Assembly: GCA_947489325.1 (NCBI GenBank)
Contig: CANLDA010000002.1
Location: 248,001 to 312,000 of the forward strand
Reading direction: 5' to 3'
Source of the DNA: an uncultured Paracoccaceae bacterium
Lineage (GTDB): Bacteria > Pseudomonadota > Alphaproteobacteria > Rhodobacterales > Rhodobacteraceae
Length of the DNA stretch: 64,000 nt
In this document: in pieces, positions 17,693-28,500 of the stretch
Position numbering within the stretch: the first letter of the stretch is position 1
Layout of the letters: every line of letters begins with the position of its first letter
The notes under the pieces: generated by a model
Seen by the model: only the letters and a program-made list of their open reading frames with translations
Told to the model about the DNA's origin: nothing
Databases searched by the model: none
Position numbers and translations under genes: made by a program

Positions 17693-19973
17693 GGTGTGCG
17701 TCCTTGTCTGTTTTGCAAAGAAGAGCAGGAAGAAAGAATAGATCAGCAAGCAATGCAAAGCCAATCACAATGGCGGTCAGGGCGCCCAGATGCTGATTTA
17801 TAGCAAAACCAGAGCTGGCCATGATAGCAAACCCAGTCGCAAGGCATACGGATGTAATGATAATGGCGGAACCAACAACGTTGAATGTTTCGTGCAAGGC
17901 ATCGTTGACCGATCGTCCCAATTTGCGCCTTTGCAGGTAATGCATCAGGAAATGAACAGTATCATCTACAACTATGCCAAAGGTCATGGTTGTCACGACC
18001 GTGGATCCCAAATTGACATCCGCAAAGGTGAACCCCCAGATGCCAAAGGCCAGAATGGCGGGCAATAGGTTGGGGGCAAGGCTCACAAGACCCATTCTGA
18101 GATTGCGCAACGTGCCCATAAGGATCAGTGATACAAGGAACAAAACTACGATCAACCCGATCAATATCTGCGAGTTGTTGCGCTCAGAAATGCGCGCAAA
18201 TGCGATGGAGATGCCACTCGCACGGGCAAAGGTGTTGGGTGTGTTTTCCTGCATCCAGCTTTCCGCGTTCTGGGCAAGATTGCGAATGTCATCGCTGTGG
18301 GCGGTGCGTTGCAGGGCCGATACTCGGGTGTGCACACGATCCACATCAATGGAACTGTTCAGATCCAGCCCTACAGGCAAGGATAGTTCGTAAAACATCA
18401 TCAGTTGTGCATTGGCTTCGCGTGTGTCGGCGATGACGGAAAATGCAGGATCATCGCCGTTCATGCTTTTGTTCAGGCGCTTTACGATCTGGGTCAGGCT
18501 GGTAACGGACACCACCGTATCCTGCGTCTCTAACCAAGTTGTAAAAGCATCAATATCGCGCAAGAAATTCGCATCAAACACCCCCACGTCTTCGGGGGAT
18601 TCAAAAGAAAATACAAGACTGTCCAACCCCGTCAGGCGGTCCTTGATAACCTCGGCATCTTGGCGAAACTGAAATCTCTGGTCGAAATAGCGGATTAGGT
18701 TGTCATCATAACCAATACGAAAAATCCCTATGATTGACAGAACCGTCGCCACAGGAAACACAACCATCCACAAGCGGCGACGTGAAATCGCCAGATGCGC
18801 CAGCCTGCGCATGAGCGTGTTCGAAATAAGGAGCTTGCGACTGTTTTTCAGATGGCTAAGGCGCAGGCCCAAAGGTAGAATTGTGAAAACGGCGAACATC
18901 CCAATGATCAACCCAAACCCCACGATATTGCCCATATTTTGCAAGGGGGGGGATTGGGCGAAATTCAGTCCCAGAAATCCGATGGCTGTGGTTATGGTGG
19001 TCACAAGGATCGGCGCAAGATTTTCGGAAATCGCCTGATGCAGGGCCGATTGTCGATCGGTATCATCCAGCGCGCGATACCAACTGAGGATAAGGTGAAT
19101 ACAAGAGGCCGATGTCAGAACCATAACCGCAAGCGGGCTTATGGCGGTACCCGCGGTCAGCTCAATCCCCAAGTGCCCGGCAAACCCAAAGGTTGCCAAT
19201 GTGCCCGTGATGACCACAGCAGCAGAGCTGGCAACCGCCACGAATGACCGCAGAAACAGCAGCAACAGGCAAATCACGGCCAGAAACGCCATCGGAACAA
19301 GCTGTACAATATCCAGGCGTGCCGCCTGTGCTAAGGTCAACCCGCCCAACAAACCCCCGGTGATACGCACATCAAACCCCGGGTATGCGTCCATCCAACG
19401 GCTGCGCATGCCTTCTATATAGGCAACAACCTCGTCCCGGGCGGGTTCAAACTCATCCGGCAGGATGACCTGAAGGTTGATGCCATAGGTCTGTAAATCA
19501 TCTGAGATCAACCTGTTACGGATTTCTGTGTTGCCCGTGACAACCTTTTGAAAATTGGCAATCACCTCTGGGGTAATGTCTGCAACTTCGTCCAGCAGGG
19601 GTTCAACGATGATCTCATCGCCGATGGCTTGGGAATGAGTGAAATTCGCCACGGAATCCACGCGCAAGGCGTAAGGCGTTTGCCATGTGTCGGCTGTCAT
19701 GTCTTGCAAAGCTGACAGTGTTTCGGCTGCAAAGGCTTCCCCGTCGGGGGGTGCAATCATGAACAGCAACCCGTGCGATCCTGCATAAAGGTCGCCCAAT
19801 TGTTGCAGATCTTCAAATTCCTGATTGTCGCCGCCGAAAAAGGACTGATTGTCCGAAGAAAACTTCAGGCCCGGCGTGCCTGCCATAATCAGCGCCATTA
19901 GCACCAACAAAACGACGGTCAGCTTGCCGAGATGATGCAGGATAAAGCGTGCGATCTTATCAGAGGTGGTCAT
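17685..19973 (-). CDS. MMPL/RND-superfamily lipid exporter
   Basis: 762 residues with the duplicated RND layout: helix 1 (LTVVLLVLMALIMAG), a periplasmic loop of about 200 residues, five or six clustered helices (VPMAFLAVICLLLLFLRSFVAVASSAAVVITGT, FGFAGHLGIELTAGTAISPLAVMVLTSASCIHLIL), then a second half with the same order ending SAIIITSVCLATGFAIM and FALLADLFFLPALL. The GTLATFGFAG, ASCIHLILSW and DDTVHFLMHYLQRRKLG segments are typical of MMPL (PF03176) transporters, which move lipids or hydrophobic compounds. Start overlaps the sulfotransferase stop (ATGA), and the LolA-like gene overlaps its end. Confidence 0.9.
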   Translation of the reverse strand: MTTSDKIARFILHHLGKLTVVLLVLMALIMAGTPGLKFSSDNQSFFGGDNQEFEDLQQLGDLYAGSHGLLFMIAPPDGEAFAAETLSALQDMTADTWQTPYALRVDSVANFTHSQAIGDEIIVEPLLDEVADITPEVIANFQKVVTGNTEIRNRLISDDLQTYGINLQVILPDEFEPARDEVVAYIEGMRSRWMDAYPGFDVRITGGLLGGLTLAQAARLDIVQLVPMAFLAVICLLLLFLRSFVAVASSAAVVITGTLATFGFAGHLGIELTAGTAISPLAVMVLTSASCIHLILSWYRALDDTDRQSALHQAISENLAPILVTTITTAIGFLGLNFAQSPPLQNMGNIVGFGLIIGMFAVFTILPLGLRLSHLKNSRKLLISNTLMRRLAHLAISRRRLWMVVFPVATVLSIIGIFRIGYDDNLIRYFDQRFQFRQDAEVIKDRLTGLDSLVFSFESPEDVGVFDANFLRDIDAFTTWLETQDTVVSVTSLTQIVKRLNKSMNGDDPAFSVIADTREANAQLMMFYELSLPVGLDLNSSIDVDRVHTRVSALQRTAHSDDIRNLAQNAESWMQENTPNTFARASGISIAFARISERNNSQILIGLIVVLFLVSLILMGTLRNLRMGLVSLAPNLLPAILAFGIWGFTFADVNLGSTVVTTMTFGIVVDDTVHFLMHYLQRRKLGRSVNDALHETFNVVGSAIIITSVCLATGFAIMASSGFAINQHLGALTAIVIGFALLADLFFLPALLCKTDKDAHHV

Positions 19974-21166
19974 GCGTTATCAGGTTTGCGTTGTTGCATG
20001 GTTTCATAGCCATACCGGTGAAAATAATCTTGCCAATGGCTATCCACCAACTGTTCCAGCTCTTCATCCAATTGCAATTTGTTGGGCTTATAATCTTTGC
20101 GCTCTTGCATCAGTTGATCCAAAGTGGGTTCGATGTTTTCAAATCCCCCCAGATCAAGTGATTGATACACATCACGAATAACATTTTTGGTGTCCTGCTT
20201 TAGATCCTCATACCGAATGGTCGTGATATTGCCTTTGGGGATCGCAGGCCGTTGGGCGTGAAACGCATCATGAAAGGTGACAAAATTATTCATAACGATG
20301 CTGAATTGCAGGGCCGGATTGGGCATGGTGTCCATCAGGGATTGGGTGGCCGTCATCGCCATGCTTGTTTTGCGATTTGAAAGAGCGACCTCGTAGGGAT
20401 CACGCACAATGTGAACGAATTTCGCATTTGGAAAGCGGCGCAAAATTTCGTCAACGCGCATGGTGTGACCGGGTGATTTCAACAGCAATCGTTTGCCGGG
20501 ATTTACGAATTGCACCTTGGTCAGAAAAGAGATCCAAACGTCATGCCATTTTTGTTTCAAAGGGGCGGGTAGGGTGCTGATATTGGACGTTGAGGCAGGA
20601 TTGCCATAATCCTGAAAGGCCATCATGCGCATGAGTGACGGCGCTCCCGCCACCAAAAGCGCCACTTCGTCCTCTTCCGACGATGTGGTGGTCAGCTGCA
20701 TGTTGTCCATGGGGCGGCTTTCAGGCAACCAAAAGCGGGAAAGCGGTGACATGATTTTGCGCAAGATCAGAAAAGTTTCCGGCATGAACACTTGCAAGGA
20801 AGTAGGTGAACAAAACCTTTGATCGCAACTTAGGATTTGATGAAGCCACGTAGTACCAGAACGCCAAAATCCAAGCACAAACACAGGATCAGGTTCAATT
20901 TTTGTACGCTTAAGCGCGCGCCCGAAAAATACCTTGCTCAGCAGGCTGAGGCCAGAGTTGGAAACCGTAAACAGAGTGATCGAAATGAACAGCCACAGCC
21001 GTGACAGAGGCACCTTGTGCAGATTGCCACGGTAAAGATCGCGCCAAGCTCCAAACGTCATGCCATGCCACAAACGCAGCGCCAGATTGCTATAGCCATA
21101 GTCTTTGGGTTTAGCCGCGATATAGTTATCTGTGTCCAAGACCGGATGTGTGGGTTTTTCCGTCAC
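19970..21166 (-). CDS. PAPS-dependent sulfotransferase
   Basis: 398 residues. The 5'-phosphosulfate-binding loop is FVLGFWRSGTTWLHQIL (about residues 96-112), and the 3'-phosphate-binding segment is VHIVRDPYEVALSNRKT (about 263-279); both are standard for Sulfotransfer_3-type enzymes. A hydrophobic stretch at 56-82 may bring it to the membrane. It transfers sulfate from PAPS to a hydroxyl, making a sulfate ester. The start codon is GTG within the stop of the condensation gene (GTGA), and its own stop overlaps the exporter start. The substrate is inferred to be the PKS-derived lipid. Confidence 0.9.
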   Translation of the reverse strand: MTEKPTHPVLDTDNYIAAKPKDYGYSNLALRLWHGMTFGAWRDLYRGNLHKVPLSRLWLFISITLFTVSNSGLSLLSKVFFGRALKRTKIEPDPVFVLGFWRSGTTWLHQILSCDQRFCSPTSLQVFMPETFLILRKIMSPLSRFWLPESRPMDNMQLTTTSSEEDEVALLVAGAPSLMRMMAFQDYGNPASTSNISTLPAPLKQKWHDVWISFLTKVQFVNPGKRLLLKSPGHTMRVDEILRRFPNAKFVHIVRDPYEVALSNRKTSMAMTATQSLMDTMPNPALQFSIVMNNFVTFHDAFHAQRPAIPKGNITTIRYEDLKQDTKNVIRDVYQSLDLGGFENIEPTLDQLMQERKDYKPNKLQLDEELEQLVDSHWQDYFHRYGYETMQQRKPDNA

Positions 21167-22518
21167 AATTCTTCCAATTTGGTCAAATCTAGTTCCAGCA
21201 CATCACAAATGCGCGTCGCCAGTGTTTCAATTTCAGCAGTGTCATAGGCATCCATGTCAAATCCCAGCGTAAACGCGCGATCCTGAATGTCTTCAGGTGC
21301 AATGATTTGATTCTCGTTAACGGTGAATACACCATTGGACACATCCAGCATGGTAAATGTATATGCGCCAAAACGGTGCACTTCGCCGGGCTTGCCACGA
21401 ATATTTTTACGAAAGGCGGACCGGTTTTCCCGTAGTGTCGCGCGGGGGGCGTAGGTCTTGAATTGGCGGGGATAGGCCCCTTGAGCAATCAGATCATGCT
21501 CCAAGGCGCAATCACGACGCGCTGAATCGGCGGGTAGATGATTAATCGCTTCCATGTAACTTTGGTGCAGGGTCTGCGCGCGCGCTATCGGTGTTTGATT
21601 GGGCTGCGACACATACAGCATGATCGGATCTAGCGTGTGATCCCCGCAATAGGTGGCCAATTGTGGTTCTGTACGTGCAGGTGAAAAATCATAGAGCATA
21701 CGGTCCAGATCATATTGACGGCAGACTGCCTCAAGATAGCCAGAGAAAAGCGTTGTGGTCACTGAGACATTTGCGTCTGATGCCTGCTGGGTCAGACGAT
21801 TGGCGGAGGCTTCGGAAATCTGAACCCCGTATCCACGTGTGCCACGCCACCCAATTGAATTATGCAATAGTGGCAGACCTTTGGCTTTGCGCCCAACATT
21901 TGGAGCCAAGGGCACATCTTGCAGTGCATCATACCAGAATTTGTCAACGTCTTTGCGGCGAGAACTGCGAGGGCTTTCCCATTTGGTTATGTACTCTTCG
22001 TGACTGACTGCGCGCCCAAGAACAGGAACGCTCATCAGAAATTTGAACAGATCATCGGCCAGTACGATCATACCATATCCATCAGTAATGGCATGATGTA
22101 CGCGTGAGATGATGACATCACCCCGCGCACCGCATTTGACTAACACAATCTCGCACAATTGTTGGGATGTAATGTCGATATGTTCTCGGGCGATTTCGCG
22201 GATGCGGCGATCAAACTCGGCGTCATCCACGTCACCAATGTCTTCTTCGCGCACCTTATAATCAGCCGGGGCATTCATGCTGGCGTACCATTTGCCACCT
22301 TCCTGAACAAAACGAATGCGCAGGGTGTCATGTCGTTGCACAAGTTTAAGCAACGCACGAGAGAGGCGGCGCATGTCTGCCTTAGGATGTACCAAAGTGG
22401 CGACGCTTATTAACCAAGGTTCCATACTTGCTTGGGTGCAGATTGGATCGTGCAGTTGCTGCAACTGATGTGCTTGCCACTTGCTGACTGGGTACAATTT
22501 TGGACGCATAGAGCTCAT
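21163..22518 (-). CDS. Free-standing condensation-fold acyltransferase (PapA/NRPS C-domain-like)
   Basis: 451 residues. The catalytic HHxxxDG motif is intact as HHAITDG at residues 141-147. The first half follows the CAT-like fold (ALLKLVQRHDTLRIRFVQEGGKWY), and the second half has the latch region with YDFSPART and RFGAYTFTMLDVSNGVFTVNENQI. No adenylation or carrier domain is attached. Such enzymes, like mycobacterial PapA proteins, take an acyl chain from a PKS carrier and join it to an alcohol or amine. It lies 63 bases after the PKS stop and overlaps the sulfotransferase by four bases. Inferred role: off-loading the polyketide from the ACP. Confidence 0.9.
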   Translation of the reverse strand: MSSMRPKLYPVSKWQAHQLQQLHDPICTQASMEPWLISVATLVHPKADMRRLSRALLKLVQRHDTLRIRFVQEGGKWYASMNAPADYKVREEDIGDVDDAEFDRRIREIAREHIDITSQQLCEIVLVKCGARGDVIISRVHHAITDGYGMIVLADDLFKFLMSVPVLGRAVSHEEYITKWESPRSSRRKDVDKFWYDALQDVPLAPNVGRKAKGLPLLHNSIGWRGTRGYGVQISEASANRLTQQASDANVSVTTTLFSGYLEAVCRQYDLDRMLYDFSPARTEPQLATYCGDHTLDPIMLYVSQPNQTPIARAQTLHQSYMEAINHLPADSARRDCALEHDLIAQGAYPRQFKTYAPRATLRENRSAFRKNIRGKPGEVHRFGAYTFTMLDVSNGVFTVNENQIIAPEDIQDRAFTLGFDMDAYDTAEIETLATRICDVLELDLTKLEEL

Positions 22519-22581
22519 AAAATGAATCTTTCAGATGGCAAAGCTGACCGCACATACAGGGATGCGCAGCCAGCGCGTCGT

Positions 22582-25500
22582 TTATTGACCCAAAGAGGCT
22601 TTCTGCCGTGTAAGGGTATCTCCAACTTTTTGTGCGGTCGCGGTGTCTACCGCATCCGTGTCCCATATGAGGCGTACCTTATCTTTGCCAATTTCCAGCA
22701 AAAGATCACAAGTGGCCATCAATGGAGCGTCTTTAGAAAGCGTACCAACACCGATCTGAAACAGATGCCCGTCCCAGTTTTGGACATCTGCGGCGAACTC
22801 TTGCCCGGCAGAAGTTGTTCCAAAACTAGTGTGATCAGCGCCATGTGCCAACGTGCGGCGCAGCTTGGTCAACGCAAGCGTAGGGTCAGTGGCGGTTTCA
22901 ATCAGCACAGGTTGGTCACAGACAAAAGGTCCGATGGCGGTGCTGATAGACTGCTGATCACGTGTTGAAATCATCCGATTTACAATGACGTTGCCTGCCG
23001 ATTGGGTCACTTCGCGCAAGGATTGGGCAAAGCGCATCAACAGGCTTGCCTGATCTTCCGTGCTGTCAAAAGCCCACTCTTGGCTTGCTGCCGCTCCTCG
23101 GTTGCGCCCCATATCAAAAGGTAACAAGGCGCGCGAACGGCGGTCAAACGGCACCACCGGAGCGCCGTGGCGGATTGAATACCACCAGAACGCCCGGTCG
23201 TTTTGCCCCTTAGGGGTTTCAGGATCAAAGCGCATATCATGTAAGGCACGTTTGATCGCAGCCTTAGAGCACGCCTTGGCCAAGGTTCCACCGGCCAAAA
23301 CAGTTTGCAATTCATCGACAAGAATACGCGCGGATGTACCGTCACCTACCGTTGCATGTATGCGTACAGCCAAGGTGGTTCCATCAAGGGCGATTTGAAC
23401 AAGCTGCCCTTGCGCGACGCGCATCATGTCCGGCAGTGGTCCTTGGATCATTGCGGGGTTTGGGGCGTCAAAGTGGATTTTGCCACTGCCCTGAACCTCA
23501 TCAAACCGCAAGCGCAGCACCGGGTGACGGCGACACAGTTTACCGATGGCTTTTTGGACGTCTTTGGCATCAGGTGCATCGGGCAGGGTAACGCTTGCCA
23601 CGTGTTGCATGGACTGCTGACCTTGAGATGAGGTCATCGGGGCAAGCGATTGCTTCAGAACGCCAAATTGCCAATCAGAGCCAAGGATAATCTCTTCTGT
23701 CTCTGTGTTGATATCGGCATCCTCTGCCGTGCTGCTGCTTTCTTGTGCGGCGGCTTTGGCCTCAGCTTCTGCCAATGCGTTCATCTCTTCTTCCAGCAAG
23801 ACCGCAAATTCGCTGATTGATGGGGCTTGAAGGAAACGTGAGACTGGCAAACTGAGGTCCAGCGCGGTTTCCACACGCATCTTAAGTTCAAATGAAGACA
23901 GGGAATCCAAGCCCAATTCTGACATGGGACGGTCTGATTGAATGACGGATTTGTCGATCTTCAGAACGTTAACCACCTCATCTTTAAGGAATTCTTCGGC
24001 CTCTTGGCGCAACTCTTCGCCACTTAGCGACATCAGGCGTGCTCGAATTTCATGTCCGCCGCCGCCTTCGCTGTGCAGCAATGGTCCCATCCGAGGGCTT
24101 TGACCTAGGGCGGTGTTCGCACGCGCAATTTGCGGCCATTCTGCCTTGGAGTAAATAAAGCTGCCTATGTCACGTGACAGCGCAACCTCCATTCCAGCAT
24201 CAGTTTCAGTATCTGACAGACCGTGCAGGCCCACGCTTTCGAGGTAATTCGCCAAACCATCGCTGCGGGCAACAAAGCCAGATTCCGCCATGGCCCCCCA
24301 GTCAATCGCCGTGCCTTCACGTCCAATGGAACGTCGATACAGCGCCAGCGCGTCCAAAAAGGCATTGGCCGAAGCATAGTTGGCCTGCCCACCTGATCCG
24401 ATCATTTGCGCAATCGACGAGAAGCCAATCAGGAACTCTGGTTCCACGCCCGCGGCTTCAAATGCCTTATGCAGGGTCCAACCGCCCAATACCTTGGGCC
24501 GCAGCACGTCTGTGATCATGTCTGGGGTCAATTGATTGACGAACCCGTCCTTGATCACTGCCGCGCCATGCACCACGCCACGTAGGGGATGATTATTGTC
24601 ATTGGTGGCCTTGTTGATAAAGGCGTTCATATCTTTTTGCGATGTCACATCCAACGACATGGCTGTGATTTTTGTGCCTCGTGCGTTCATTGCTGCGACC
24701 TTGGTCGTATCTTCTTTGGCAATGGTGCCTGAGCGGGAGGTCAGATAAATATGACCAGCCCCGGCGCGGCTCATCCAATCGGCGATGGTCAGGCCAAAGC
24801 CGCGTGTGCCGCCAGTGATCAGATAGCTTGCATTTGCAGACAAAGTCACAGGCCGGTTTGTATCTCGGCGCACTTTGAATGTCTCTTCATCCAGCGTTAC
24901 CACGACTTTGCCGATATGGCGTGCCTGACTCATATATCTGACGGCATCGGCAATCTTGCTGATTGGAAAGGCCGTAAGGGGCAGGGGCTGTAGCTTGCGC
25001 TCGTTAAATTTTACCACCAGCTGGCTGAGCAATTTGCCAAGCAGTTCCGGGCGTTCCTGTCCCATCGCGGCCAGATCAAGTACTGAGAACGAGATGTTCT
25101 TGCGCAGGGCCTTCATGCCGATCGGGCTGTCGTTGTAAACGTCGACCTTGCCGATTTCCAGATAGCGCCCATAGGGGGCGACAATATCCAAACCTTTGGA
25201 AATATATTCGCCGGGCAAAGAATTCAGCAACACGTCAACACCGGCACCTTTGGTGATGTTGTCCACGTCGTCGGCAAATTTCAAGCTGCGCGAATCCATC
25301 ACATGATGCACGCCCAAGTCTTTCAGAATCTTGCGTTTTTTGGGGCTGCCGGCAGTCGCAAAAATCTCGGTGCCGACATCTTGGGCCAACTGCACGGCCG
25401 CCATGCCAACGCCACCTGTGGCCACATGAATAAAGACCTTTTCACCCTCTTGCATGCGACCCACATGATTGAGCGCATAATGCGCTGTGGCAAAGGCTGA

Positions 25501-28500
25501 TGGGATCGTCGCGGCCTCTTCCAGCGAAATATGCTCTGGTAGAATGGTCAGCGCACGTGGGTCAATCGTCATAAACCGTTGCAAACAGCGCCGCTCCATC
25601 CCCATGACACGATCACCGGGTTTGAAATCTTTAACGTTTTTGCCGACGGCATGAATAACGCCGCCAAATTCAAGGCCCAGATGTTGCCACGCCGGGTCGG
25701 GTTCGGCCTCTTCGGGCAAGAGGCCTGTGATGGCCATGACATCGCGGAAATTGAGCCCCACGGCCACAATGCGCACCTGAACATCATCATCGCCCATGTC
25801 CATCATGGGAATTTCCCACAAGCCCAGATCATCAATCACCCCGGGGGTGTGCATGGTGGCGTGGAAATTGATGTCATGATCTTTTTCGGTCACGTCAAGC
25901 AGGCGCGGCGCGAACTCATCACGTTCACGTGGCAACAGACGTACACCCCAACAGGTGCCGCTTCGAATGATGGTTTCTGTCTCAGCAGATGTGCTGAACA
26001 TGCGTTGCACCAATGTTGTGCAGGTGCTTTTGTCCAAGCTGTCCGCATCAAATATGCGCACCGTATATTCCGGCGTTTCTGATGCCAAAACGCGCGCCGT
26101 GGCATAAATTGGCGCTTGGGTCAGAACCGAAGAGGCCGCAACGCCAGTTTCAGGGTCAGGCGTGGCCCCGGATGTCAGCACACAAATGCGCGCCAACCCA
26201 TTTTCATCGGTGCGATGAAAATCCATCATGTCACCCAGCGCGATCAGATCCATCGTATCCGGTTCAATCCGTTGATAGAGCGCATCAGGGTCAATATCAT
26301 CCGCCACACCCGCATGGGCCAACGCACCTGCATAAAGAATGCCTGCGATTTTACCTTCTTGCAGGTCTTCGCCAAATTGGTCTTCGATTCCGGAAATTAG
26401 GTCATGGCCCAGATCATCGCGATCCAGCACCGACACATCGGCGCCCTGTGCCTTCATTTCGCGCAATAGATGTTTCAGTTTTGACTTGCCTCGCGCCAGA
26501 ACAATCCAGCGGCCCAAGGTCTCTGGTGCGACTTCAATCTGTGCCGCATCGCGCAACTCAGTGTAACTCTGCTCGACAAAATTAGGTTTGATCGCTTCGT
26601 CGTCTTGTACGGTCTCACCCGTCGCCAAGGAACGCATCATCAACCCATCGGCGCGCATCAAAACGTCACCATCCATGTTGGTTACGCTAAAGTTGGCTTC
26701 GACCTCTTGCGTTTCCGCGTTCAGGTAGCGTTGGGCATGTACCATAATTTCATCAGGGAAAGGGGCATAAAAGCGAATGCGCCGCGCACCTACGGGCAAA
26801 TAAACCGGATCGCCGGGTTTGCGTTCCTTGTCGATCTTGCCCACGTCCATGCGCGGATCTGAGATTTGCAAACATCCATCCAACAGGGCGGGGTGGGCAA
26901 AGAAAATGTTGGTCTGGCCCGCAATTCCCTTGGGGGCGCGCATCTTGGCCACGCTTTTGTTACGACCAAGCCAGAGCTTTTCAATCACTTGGAAGCATTC
27001 GCCGTAGTTGACGAAGCTTTGGCTGGCGTCGACATCATACACCAAAGATAAGTCGGTATCGCGTAATGTGGTGTGGTCAGCGTCAAACTTGGCAACCTTG
27101 GGGGCAGGCACATCTGTCACGCGCAATTTGCATTCAGATCGCAGAACCCAATCGTCCCTTACGTCCCGAAAGCGAGAAAATATCTCGATCTTGCGCTGTT
27201 CCTTGGAAAAGGCGCTGCTAAGCAGAAGATCCTTGTCATCAGGGATAAACAGCGCTTCGTGAATGATGGCATTTTGAATTTCTATGGGTTTGTCGCCATG
27301 TACTTCACGGCCCAAGGCAATCATCATTTCGACATGGCCTGCACCGGGGAAAAGCGTATCATTTTCCATGCGGTGATCTTTGAGGAAAGGCCAGGCTTTG
27401 GTGTTGATCTCCATCATCCAGCTTTTGGTGGCATGGGTGGTGGGCATTCCGAGGAACGGATGGCTCCATGGCGTATTCAATTGCTTGCGGCTTTCCTCAG
27501 AATCCTGCCAAAGCGGCTCTTCCATCCAACGGTTCAGCGGAAGGTTCACAGTATGTGTTGCCCCGCCTGTGATGGATTGCCAGTCAAGATCATGGCCTTG
27601 CACAAACAAATTGGCTGCAGTGCGGGCCAATACGTCAAAATCACCTTCTTTGCGCGACAACGACGACATCACTTGCACACGTGCCCCTTTTTCAAGGGCT
27701 GTGGATGTGGTGGGGCCTGCAAGCGTGGCGTGCGGCCCAAGTTCCACAAACGTTGTGGCACCAAGATCCAGTGCGGTTTCGATCCCATCACGGAACATCA
27801 CGGGACGGCGCAGGTTAAGCCAGCCGTAATCTGTATCAAATCGGGTTTCCAGATTACCAGTCACAGTCGAGATGAAAGGAAGACGCGGCACCGACCAGTC
27901 AATTTGTGCAACCTCACGGCGGAACCAGTCTTCTCCGGCTTCCAACTGATAGGAATGCCACGCGGTATCGACTTTTAGCAGGCGGATGAAGGTGTCGGGG
28001 TGATCGTATTGAAAATCCTCAACAAACTTATGAATCGCATCATAGTCCCCGCTAATAGTGGTGGAGCCGGGGCCATTTACCGCGGCAATACCGATCAATC
28101 CGTGATCTGGTAGTGTCTCTTTGACGTCCTCAGGTCCCATACCAATCGCAGCCATGGCGCCCTTGGCACCCAATTGATCCCGAATTGCACCACGTTTGCT
28201 CAGGAAACTGGCTGCACCACTTAAGGAAAGGCCACCCGAAACATAAGATGCAGCAGCCTCACCAATGGAATGACCCACAACCATATCGGGTTTTACGCCA
28301 AACTTGGCCCAAACCGCGGCAAGCCCGCTTTGGATGGCAAACAGGGCTGGTTGTGTGACGGTGGTATCGTCAATACGCGAGGTGGCCTCATCCCTTAGCA
28401 ATTCTTCAAGAATGGACCAACCCGCAGCTTTGACAAAATGTGTGTCATAGTTTTCAACCGCTTTGCGGAAAGTTCTGTTGTGTTCCAGAAAGTCGCGCGC

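Noticed and set aside
27073-27978. 301-codon plus ORF opposite the PKS
   Set aside because: Antisense shadow of the DH/AT region; the minus frame is an unmistakable PKS.
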